Assembly: GCA_947385185.1 (NCBI GenBank)
Contig: CANDJX010000011.1
Coordinates: 1-20,133, forward strand
DNA length: 20,133 bases
Reading direction: 5' to 3'
From: an uncultured Clostridia bacterium
GTDB taxonomy: Bacteria; Bacillota; Clostridia; Christensenellales; Pumilibacteraceae
Shown: one piece after another, positions 14,504-20,133 of the stretch
Layout of the letters: every line of letters starts with the position of its first letter
Position numbering within the stretch: position 1 is the first letter of the stretch
Made by a program: the position numbers and the translations under genes
Notes under the pieces: generated by a model
Database searches by the model: none
The model's input: the letters and a program-made list of their open reading frames with translations, nothing else
What the model was told of the DNA's origin: nothing

Positions 14504-15103
14504 TTAGCTGAGTTCTTTTATCCTTTGAATTATGACTGCGCCTTCGCCGGTTTTTATGTTTTTCGCGGCATCGTTTAAGAACGAAGCAAGTTTTCGGGAC
14601 ATTACCGACTTGCCCGTATTCTTTTTCACCAGCTCGATAATCGTGCGCGAAGTGGCATCGAGCATCAACTTTCCGAACGTAGCCTTGCTCGCGACGTTAC
14701 GCATCGCGCACTTGACTATTTCGTCGGCGTCGTCGATCTTGCCCGAAACAAGCAGCGCGGATAAATACCCCACCGTTTCTTTGCGCGTAAACGCCGTCCG
14801 CGAATATCGGTAAATCGCCGTACGAATCGCCGCGCTTTCCGTAAGCGTTTTAGCGAATTTCGACGCGTTCCGACTCTCGAACAGCGACTCGGTCACGTCG
14901 GCGTACACGCGGGCGTATTCCTCGCCGCTCATCTTCGAGTCAACCTCTCCGAGCGCGTACTCCCAGAGCAGAACCGCGGTCCCGTAATCGAACTCAAGCG
15001 CGCTTTGCATGACTTTGCGCCAACCGTTTTCATTCTTAACCGCGTCGGGAACGGCAAAGAAGTCTTTTATTACGTTCAGATATTTCAGCTCTTTTGTCGT
15101 CAT
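14504..15103 (-). CDS. Hypothetical helical protein downstream of galT
   Basis: This 199-residue protein belongs to no family I recognise. It is soluble, with no signal peptide or membrane segment, rich in Lys, Ala, Glu and Ser, and appears almost wholly alpha-helical in repeated short helices, suggesting a scaffold or repeat-type fold (HEAT/TPR-like at best). It contains one Cys (in VKCAMRN). The start ATG at 15103 has only a weak SD (GGAT). It begins 71 bp after the galT stop on the same strand with no terminator between, so co-transcription is likely. No clear terminator follows; a repeat region lies downstream. It could serve carbohydrate metabolism, but that rests only on position. Confidence 0.6.
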   Translation of the reverse strand: MTTKELKYLNVIKDFFAVPDAVKNENGWRKVMQSALEFDYGTAVLLWEYALGEVDSKMSGEEYARVYADVTESLFESRNASKFAKTLTESAAIRTAIYRYSRTAFTRKETVGYLSALLVSGKIDDADEIVKCAMRNVASKATFGKLMLDATSRTIIELVKKNTGKSVMSRKLASFLNDAAKNIKTGEGAVIIQRIKELS

Positions 15104-15174
15104 TTTTTTGATCCGTATCTATGGAACCGCACGATAACGTACGGCGCGATAACGCAGCACAGCGTTACCTGAGG

Positions 15175-17127
15175 TTAATTCCGGTCTGTTTCGAACGTGC
15201 CGAGACCTGTAAGGAATTCGGCGGTTTCGTCCGCGCTCTTAAACACGGCTATGTTCTCGAGTATACGTTCGCAGACCGATCCGATTTCCGCTTTGATATA
15301 AATGCCTGCTTCCACTCTCGACATCTCTTTGCCGTTCTCTTTAACGATTTCTTTATGCATTTGCTTGAACTCGGAAAGAGTGTCCGGCAGAGCCGTCTTA
15401 TTCACGAGGCAGGCGTTAAGTTCGTTGATCTGACCTTCGAGCCGCCCGGGAAGAATGAACAGTCCCTGCGCCTCGAGAAGCCCGTTCGGTTCTTTCTTAA
15501 GCGCCTGGAACTCGGGATGAGTATGGAACACGCCGTCCGGATACTCCTCGCTCGTGACGTTGGAACGGAGAATTATATCGAGGCAATATCTGCCGTTTCC
15601 GATCTTGCGCATTGTTTCGCTGACAGCGTTATGCTTACCGTTCTTATCCTCGGCTATTATACCGAGCTTGCTGTTCGTATAGTTTTCCCAGCCGTTCCTT
15701 ATGTCGCGCTCGATCTCCGCAATGACAAGACGGGACTGCGACGTAACGCGAATGACCGAGTCGTACCAATCGAGCACTTCGATGTCGGCAAGCGGATACT
15801 TCGGATAGACGAGCTTCACCGCGCCGGTCGCTTTATGCATAGGGAGCATTTCTTCGCCACCCTGATAGTGATTGTGCGAAAGCACGCTGCCGCCCGCGCC
15901 GGGAAGCGCCGCGTTGCAACCGATAAAGAAGTGCGGGAACCTGTCTACAAAGTCCATGAGCTGCACAACGGTATTGTCGGTCACTTTCATGGGCGCGTGA
16001 GCCTTGGACACGGCGATACCGTGCTTGCCGAGATAGCCGTAAGGCGAATACTGCCAGAACCATTCTTCCCCGCCGAGCTCCATCGTCACTGTGCGCAGAG
16101 CGCATTTACCCGTGCCGTCGAAGCCCTCGTTTTCGGGGCATATGGTGCATTTCGGGTATCCGCCCGCCGGCGTATTGCCGTGAGCCGCGCTGCGAGCGTC
16201 GGCGTACTCGGGACGGGCTTTGTTTATCGTGATCTCGAGTCCGCCTTTCGTATAATCCGACTTAAAACGGATATTGCTTTCGAGCGCGGTCTTTTTTATA
16301 TAATAATTCTTGACCGAATAATCGTAAAGGAAATCGGTTGCCTTCTTCGCCGGAAGATTATCAAACAGATCGTTGATTTCGCTCGGAAGAATGGACAGCG
16401 CGCCCATAATGCGGTCTACCGTCACGTAAGCGTCGTCGCCCGTCATAAGCCCCGCGGCGTTTGCCGCGTCCTTGAGCTCGATTATGAGCTGGTCCGGACG
16501 GTCGAACGAGTCCACTTTGTCGTAATCTATTTCCTGCTGCGCGTAAGAGTCGAGCCCGATGAGGTCTGCGATCGAGCGCTTCGCCGCGTCTACGTCGTAA
16601 GCGTCGAGAAGAAGATTGTTTTCGGCGTAATATACGAGTTCGTCTATCGCGAGATACAGCGGCGCAAGGTCTTCGCGCCCCTCGCCTTTCGCCGAAACAA
16701 TCAATCCGTCATCGGCTATTTCTTCGACGAAAGCGGGATTGCCGCCTTTGCCGAACCCCGAAGCCGCGACGTAATCGGCAAGGAACTTATCCGCTTTTGG
16801 CGCGCCTTTGCCGCCGAGCTCGGCATAAATATCGTTCACTTTGGATACGGGCAACGACAGCGCGAGAAGTATCCTTTTCGCAACCGCCGGCACGTCTTTT
16901 TTATTCAGAATTTTAGCGAATACGCAAGCGTCCGTAAATTCCGTCATAAGCGCGTCCGGAGTCGTCATTCCGTCGATTTTGTCCTCGTCGGGACTGCCTG
17001 CTTTATACGAATCGAGCCCGAGGAGCGCAAGTATCTCGTTCCTGACGTAACATACGTCGAGGTCGTCGAGAAGCAGGTTGTTCCTGGCATAAACAATAAG
17101 TTCGTCAATACCGGTATAAATATCCAT
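15175..17127 (-). CDS. galT: Class II galactose-1-phosphate uridylyltransferase with duplicated N-terminus
   Basis: This 650-residue enzyme exchanges UMP between UDP-glucose and galactose-1-phosphate in the Leloir pathway. It is of the Firmicute class II type: the active-site SHNHYQGG (417-424, H418 and H420) is intact, as are CTIC (327-330) and FHTHPEF. Class II enzymes are normally near 500 residues; here about 155 extra precede. Residues 7-124 and 161-277 are clear copies: IDELIVYARNNLLLD against IDELVYYAENNLLLD, GLDSY against GLDSY, and similar LP-S-(V/I)-ND segments, at a constant offset of 154 in the first part. So the N-terminal region is tandemly duplicated, with the two copies well diverged. 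The start has AAAGGA seven nt upstream. A long structured leader precedes it; galK and galE are not in the window. Confidence 0.92.
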   Translation of the reverse strand: MDIYTGIDELIVYARNNLLLDDLDVCYVRNEILALLGLDSYKAGSPDEDKIDGMTTPDALMTEFTDACVFAKILNKKDVPAVAKRILLALSLPVSKVNDIYAELGGKGAPKADKFLADYVAASGFGKGGNPAFVEEIADDGLIVSAKGEGREDLAPLYLAIDELVYYAENNLLLDAYDVDAAKRSIADLIGLDSYAQQEIDYDKVDSFDRPDQLIIELKDAANAAGLMTGDDAYVTVDRIMGALSILPSEINDLFDNLPAKKATDFLYDYSVKNYYIKKTALESNIRFKSDYTKGGLEITINKARPEYADARSAAHGNTPAGGYPKCTICPENEGFDGTGKCALRTVTMELGGEEWFWQYSPYGYLGKHGIAVSKAHAPMKVTDNTVVQLMDFVDRFPHFFIGCNAALPGAGGSVLSHNHYQGGEEMLPMHKATGAVKLVYPKYPLADIEVLDWYDSVIRVTSQSRLVIAEIERDIRNGWENYTNSKLGIIAEDKNGKHNAVSETMRKIGNGRYCLDIILRSNVTSEEYPDGVFHTHPEFQALKKEPNGLLEAQGLFILPGRLEGQINELNACLVNKTALPDTLSEFKQMHKEIVKENGKEMSRVEAGIYIKAEIGSVCERILENIAVFKSADETAEFLTGLGTFETDRN

Positions 17128-17220
17128 TTCAGTATCCTTTGCCCGTCTTGAATAAGGGCAGTAAAATTTTTCAAATCCGGCGGAGAATTTTTCCGCGATC
17201 GCTTCCCATACTATAGGTAT

Positions 17221-17259
17221 GAAAAAGAAAATAAAAGGTTACTCGGGTCACGCCCGAAT
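17221..17259 (-). terminator. Terminator-like hairpin in the galT leader
   Basis: On the minus strand ATTCGGG (17259-17253) pairs with CCCGAGT (17247-17241) around a 5-nt loop: seven pairs, one of them G-U. AACC and then a U-rich run (UUUUAUUUUCUUUUU) follow. It is a moderate intrinsic terminator about 95 bp upstream of galT. Confidence 0.55.
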
Positions 17260-17470
17260 GCACAAATTACGTCATCACCGCGTCGCTTGTCTGCCGAAAG
17301 ATCCGACGCAAGGCGTAAACTATTCCGACCGCGTGGATCGCGACTGCAAGTTCGACTGAACTTAATGCTACGGCGGCAACTCCGCGCGATTCGGGAATTG
17401 CCGCCGGGAAATGCATTCTGAGCCAAACGCAGGCGGTTATGAACTATTTGCAGGCTTGTCGCCTTTCTAC
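17222..17470 (-). ncRNA. Candidate structured RNA or attenuated leader upstream of galT
   Basis: A consensus promoter at 17476-17505 would start RNA near 17469. About 340 nt separate this from galT with no credible coding frame. In between are a 9-bp hairpin (CGGCGGCAA / TTGCCGCCG, 17371-17379 and 17398-17406), a 6-bp tetraloop hairpin (AAGTTC / GAACTT, 17348-17353 and 17358-17363), a 6-bp stem (GCGTCG / CGACGC, 17280-17285 and 17304-17309) and a terminator-like hairpin. The product would be a 245-250 nt RNA, or a leader read through into galT. I looked for hallmarks of tmRNA, SRP RNA, RNase P RNA, T-box and cobalamin riboswitch and found none; 6S RNA cannot be excluded without folding. Confidence 0.45.
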
Positions 17471-17475
17471 TTAAT

Positions 17476-17505
17476 ATAATAACACCGCGCCCCTGCTTTT
17501 GTCAA
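17476..17505 (-). promoter_or_regulatory. Promoter of structured leader / galT
   Basis: Minus strand: perfect TTGACA (17500-17505), an 18-bp spacer, TATTAT (17476-17481) with TG one base upstream (extended -10). It begins 15 bp past the stop of the preceding membrane protein gene. It is one of the strongest-looking promoters in the window. Confidence 0.8.
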
Positions 17506-17520
17506 GAGCGCGGCGCAAAT

Positions 17521-18078
17521 TTATCGATCATATAATCGTTTTTCGCCCGTAATATCAACAAAATAGCCTATATTGCTGTCGGGCAGATAATATACGCCGA
17601 CCGTGTCGCCGACCGATACGGCTTTTTCGCATTCCCAACCGCTGTCGAAACGCCGCTTAAAACCGTATAGAGCGTCGTCGTACTCCAACCGCGCGCGGTA
17701 ATACGCAACGCCTTTTTTCTCTTTCATGCTCGCTTTGACGACCGTTGCCGAGCAATACTCGCCGCTCCCGATCGCATTGCGCGCGACGGTTTCTTCATCA
17801 GGCGAGTTATGCCTTTGCACGAGAGCAAGCACGGCGATCGCGCCGCCGAAAAGAAGAAACAGCGCGCCGAAGAACATAAGCATTCCGAAAAAGAATTTTA
17901 TCGCGCCCATGTCCGGCCCGAGCGGCACGAAATTAAAAAGGCATATTCCTGCGGGCAGAAGAATCGCGCCCGCGGCAATAAATATCGCGGCACGCATGAT
18001 CGCGACCCGCCAATCCGTATCCGACGGAATTATAGGTCTGCCTTTTTTATCGCAAGGGATCGTTCTTTTCTTGGACAT
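17521..18078 (-). CDS. Small membrane protein with DUF3592-like C-terminal domain
   Basis: 185 residues. A basic N-terminus (KKRTIPCDKKGRP) precedes two hydrophobic segments (about 27-50 and 60-86). The soluble C-terminal part (about 100-185) has the sequence style of DUF3592-type domains: ATVV near the start, a YRARLEY strand, then VGVYYLPDSNIGYFVD near the end. Function is unknown; such proteins are often small envelope-associated proteins. The start is firm (AAAAGGAG five nt before the ATG). It follows the ammonium transporter by 81 bp with an imperfect hairpin between, so it may be a readthrough product of that operon. Nothing ties it specifically to nitrogen metabolism. Confidence 0.75.
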   Translation of the reverse strand: MSKKRTIPCDKKGRPIIPSDTDWRVAIMRAAIFIAAGAILLPAGICLFNFVPLGPDMGAIKFFFGMLMFFGALFLLFGGAIAVLALVQRHNSPDEETVARNAIGSGEYCSATVVKASMKEKKGVAYYRARLEYDDALYGFKRRFDSGWECEKAVSVGDTVGVYYLPDSNIGYFVDITGEKRLYDR

Positions 18079-18101
18079 TGGATTCTCCTTTTCAACAAGA
18101 A

Positions 18102-18140
18102 GCGGGCGGCAACAATTCCAAAAAACCGTCGCCGACCCGC
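18102..18140 (-). terminator. Imperfect hairpin between ammonium transporter and membrane protein genes
   Basis: GCGGGCGGCAAC (18102-18113) and GTCGCCGACCCGC (18128-18140) pair with one bulge and one wobble or mismatch around a 14-nt loop. The tail on the minus strand is only TTCTTGTT, so it is a weak terminator or a readthrough attenuator. The downstream gene's SD lies just beyond it. Confidence 0.5.
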
Positions 18141-18159
18141 CAAGAGGGAATAAAGGGGC

Positions 18160-19914
18160 TTATTGCTTTTCCGTATTGTCGAGAGCAGCCTCGCCCGTTT
18201 CGCCGGTGCGCACGCGCATAACGTCCTCGATCCCCGATACGAAAATCTTGCCGTCGCCGACGTTTCCGGTGTTGAGCGCCTTCTGTGCGGCGGCTACGAC
18301 CAGACCGGGATCGACGGTGGAAACGACGATGTCAACCTGAACTTTAGGCATAAGATTGACCTTTGCGGTCACGCCGCGATACTGCGCGGTATGTCCTTTC
18401 TGCACGCCGCAGCCCATTACGGGGGTCACGGTCATGCCCTGCACTCCGATCGCCGCCATAGTGTCTTTAAGCGTCGTGAATTTATCCTGATTGCAAAGCA
18501 CGGTAATTTTGGTATAATGCTCTACGCCCTTCATTGCGCAAAGTCTGGCGGGCTGCAAACCGGTCAGATCGACCGCTTTGCTCTCCTCGCCGTAAACAGG
18601 AGCGGCGGGAAGGAAATCGGCGTAAGCCGAAGCCAGACCGTGCTCGGAAATATCCATACCCGCGATCTCGTGCTCGGGAAGGGCGCGGAGCCCGTTGCCC
18701 TCCTTGACGATACCGAGCAGTTTCGGCAGATATTTTATAGCCGCGAACACACCGGTCATAAGCGTTGCCGTCCAGGCGATAACACATACTATTCCGAGCA
18801 TCTGCCAGCCGAAGATCATATCCGCTTCCCCGCTCGTTACAAGCCCGGAGCTTGCGAAGAACAAACCCGTGCCGTATCCGTATGCGGGATTTGCAAACAA
18901 TCCCGCGCATATCCCGCCGAGAAGCCCGTGAAACCCGTGCACGGCTATCGCGCCGACGGGGTCGTCGATATGAAACACCTGATCGACGAGATTGCACGCG
19001 CCTACGATAAGGAATCCGGATAAAACTCCGATCACTGCCGCCGCCCACGGGTCTATCGACGCGCAGGGCGCGGTGACCGCGACCAGACCGGCAAGCGACG
19101 CGTTAAGACACATCGACACGTCCGGCTTTTTATTGAGCGCCCAGGTAAACAGCATACACGTTACGGTCGCTATCGCGGGCGCAAGCGTGGTGTTCACGCT
19201 GATGAGCGCGAGTTCTTCCACACTGCCTGCCGCCGCGCCGTTGAAGCCGTACCAACCGAACCAGAGAATGAACACGCCGAGCGCGCCGAGCGTTATACTG
19301 TGTCCGGGAATCGCGTTGACTTTTTTGACTTTGCCGTTTTCGTCAAGCGTATACTTACCGATACGCGGTCCGAGGAAAATCGCGCCGACAAACGCGGAAA
19401 TGCCTCCGACCATATGAATGACTACCGAGCCTGCAAAGTCTATAAAGCCGTGTTGAGCCAACCAGCCGCCGCCCCACACCCAGCCCGCTTCGATCGGATA
19501 GACGAACAAACTGATAAGACCCGAATAAACGCAGTACGCGCTGAATTTCGTTCTTTCCGCCATCGCGCCCGACACGATCGTCGCGGCTGTAGCACAGAAC
19601 ATAAGGTTGAAAAAGAAATTAGGCATATCGGCGGAATCCATCGCAAACAACGTGCTCGGCGCGCCTATAAAATAGCTGCCTGCCGCGTCCTGTCCTACGA
19701 GAAGCGAATAGCCGATGAGCATAAACATGACGGTACCGATACAGAAGTCCATAAGGTTCTTCATTATGATGTTGCCGGCGTTCTTTGCTCTCGTGAAGCC
19801 GGTTTCGACCATTGCGAAACCGCACTGCATAAAGAACACGAGAGCCGCGCCCATCATAAACCAGATACCGCCGCCGCTACCGAATAAATCGGTAAGTAAA
19901 GCGTAGTCCGACAT
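18160..19914 (-). CDS. amt: Ammonium transporter fused to a C-terminal PII (GlnB/GlnK) domain
   Basis: This 584-residue protein has an Amt channel (about 1-405) that imports ammonium, followed by a linker (about 405-463) and a complete PII regulatory domain (about 464-577). In the channel, D159 (IDFAG), the pore twin histidines H167 (VVIHMVGG) and H326 (AVHGFHG), and the FN-ATAATIVSGA motif are conserved. The PII part has the T-loop QKGHTAQYRG, with the Tyr512 that is the modifiable site in many PII proteins, the PKVQVDIVV strand and the signature TGNVGDGKIFV followed by RVRTGETG. PII normally docks on the cytoplasmic face of Amt to block it when nitrogen or ATP/ADP/2-oxoglutarate status says so; fusion makes this built in. 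The start is set by AGGAGG. The promoter lies between two 55-bp repeats. Confidence 0.95.
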   Translation of the reverse strand: MSDYALLTDLFGSGGGIWFMMGAALVFFMQCGFAMVETGFTRAKNAGNIIMKNLMDFCIGTVMFMLIGYSLLVGQDAAGSYFIGAPSTLFAMDSADMPNFFFNLMFCATAATIVSGAMAERTKFSAYCVYSGLISLFVYPIEAGWVWGGGWLAQHGFIDFAGSVVIHMVGGISAFVGAIFLGPRIGKYTLDENGKVKKVNAIPGHSITLGALGVFILWFGWYGFNGAAAGSVEELALISVNTTLAPAIATVTCMLFTWALNKKPDVSMCLNASLAGLVAVTAPCASIDPWAAAVIGVLSGFLIVGACNLVDQVFHIDDPVGAIAVHGFHGLLGGICAGLFANPAYGYGTGLFFASSGLVTSGEADMIFGWQMLGIVCVIAWTATLMTGVFAAIKYLPKLLGIVKEGNGLRALPEHEIAGMDISEHGLASAYADFLPAAPVYGEESKAVDLTGLQPARLCAMKGVEHYTKITVLCNQDKFTTLKDTMAAIGVQGMTVTPVMGCGVQKGHTAQYRGVTAKVNLMPKVQVDIVVSTVDPGLVVAAAQKALNTGNVGDGKIFVSGIEDVMRVRTGETGEAALDNTEKQ

Positions 19915-19977
19915 TTTTGTATATCCTCCTAAAATTTAATACGGATCTATTCCCTTTATTCCTTCTTAAACTTCAAG

Positions 19978-20032
19978 AGTGCGGAGACCCCTCCGCGGGG
20001 CGGATACCATCCGCATGGAAACAGCCGACTTG
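19978..20032. repeat. 55-bp direct repeat, copy 1 (in amt leader)
   Basis: Identical to 20079-20133. Each copy holds two adjacent hairpins: GCGGAG/CTCCGC with a 4-nt loop and GCGGAT/ATCCGC with a 3-nt loop. This copy lies downstream of the candidate amt promoter, so it would be in the 5' untranslated RNA, about 65 nt before the start codon. Confidence 0.9.
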
Positions 20033-20035
20033 CGT

Positions 20036-20065
20036 ATAATAAGCCCGAGCTGTTAAGCCTGACAA
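20036..20065 (-). promoter_or_regulatory. Candidate amt promoter between the repeats
   Basis: Minus strand: TTGTCA (20060-20065), an 18-bp spacer, TATTAT (20036-20041). It sits in the 46 bp between the two 55-bp repeats. Moderate match. Confidence 0.5.
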
Positions 20066-20078
20066 ATATGCAAAATAA

Positions 20079-20133
20079 AGTGCGGAGACCCCTCCGCGGG
20101 GCGGATACCATCCGCATGGAAACAGCCGACTTG
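20079..20133. repeat. 55-bp direct repeat, copy 2 (upstream of promoter)
   Basis: Exact second copy with a 101-bp period, running to the window edge, so the repeat may be longer or have further copies beyond. It lies upstream of the candidate -35 box. Confidence 0.9.

Noticed and set aside
15121..17151. A 676-codon open frame antisense to galT, and similar long antisense frames over the signal peptidase (8340-10055, plus), pfp (11793-13289, minus) and the c-di-GMP gene (3564-5186, plus)
   Set aside because: They mirror the real genes, have no domain, no SD, and Arg/His/Phe-rich composition typical of shadow frames. The genes' codon bias (few codons whose complement is a stop) explains their length.
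17211..17426. 71-codon minus-strand frame in the galT leader
   Set aside because: It is Arg/Ser-rich with no SD and no recognisable domain, and it overlaps stable hairpins; the region is better read as untranslated RNA.
17222..17470. tmRNA, SRP RNA, RNase P RNA or T-box identity for the galT leader
   Set aside because: None of the conserved sequences of these families (such as the SRP GGAAG-AGCAG apical motif or T-box GGUGG-ACCGCG) is present. 6S RNA remains open because it is defined mainly by shape.
19978..20133. 55-bp repeats as CRISPR or as a guanidine-II (mini-ykkC) riboswitch
   Set aside because: Only two copies, too long for CRISPR repeats; the paired hairpins superficially recall mini-ykkC, but the loops (ACCC and ACC on plus, GGGT and GGT on minus) lack its ACGR consensus.

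Overview
The window looks like chromosome from an uncultured gut-type Firmicute of the class Clostridia. This is inferred from the gene families: PPi-dependent phosphofructokinase, class II (Firmicute-type) GalT, a SipW-type signal peptidase with its cognate surface proteins, an acetyl-CoA-type MetA and an XRE-membrane fusion regulator. Consensus sigma-A type promoters and AGGAGG-like ribosome binding sites fit this. Coding DNA is rich in CG dinucleotides and leaves long open antisense frames, whereas intergenic DNA is AT-rich. Twelve of the thirteen protein genes are on the minus strand; only the phosphofructokinase gene is on the plus strand. I see no tRNA, rRNA, insertion sequence or CRISPR array.

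Right to left (the direction of most transcription): an ammonium transporter fused to a PII domain (18160-19914) lies behind a promoter flanked by two exact 55-bp repeats, and is followed by a small membrane protein (17521-18078). A consensus promoter then starts a roughly 340-nt untranslated leader with several hairpins and a terminator-like element. This is a candidate structured RNA or attenuator in front of a class II galactose-1-phosphate uridylyltransferase with a duplicated N-terminal region (15175-17127) and an unrecognised helical protein (14504-15103). Next come a block of palindromic and 31-bp tandem repeats, then an XRE-membrane regulator (13347-14090) that shares a bidirectional terminator with the plus-strand pfp gene (12024-13265).

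The centre is a surface-protein or matrix module. Two small secreted proteins carry SipW-type signal peptides (10806-11351 and 10158-10715). They are followed by their likely processing enzyme, a SipW-like signal peptidase with an unusual long cytoplasmic extension (8346-10052). The operon promoter has an excellent TTGACA and TATAAT, but the spacer contains a run of nine G, the arrangement of phase-variable promoters. Immediately downstream is a two-gene signalling operon: a membrane hybrid kinase with two receivers (5140-8208), overlapping by 11 bp a receiver/HD-GYP/GGDEF protein (3102-5150) that has intact motifs for both making and degrading c-di-GMP. The adjacency suggests a sensory and c-di-GMP switch tied to extracellular matrix or surface-fibre production; the regulatory link is inference.

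The left end is a compact operon of metA and an OmpR-family response regulator/histidine kinase pair (2878 to 130), driven by a near-consensus promoter. MetA carries the glutamate that predicts acetyl-CoA rather than succinyl-CoA use.
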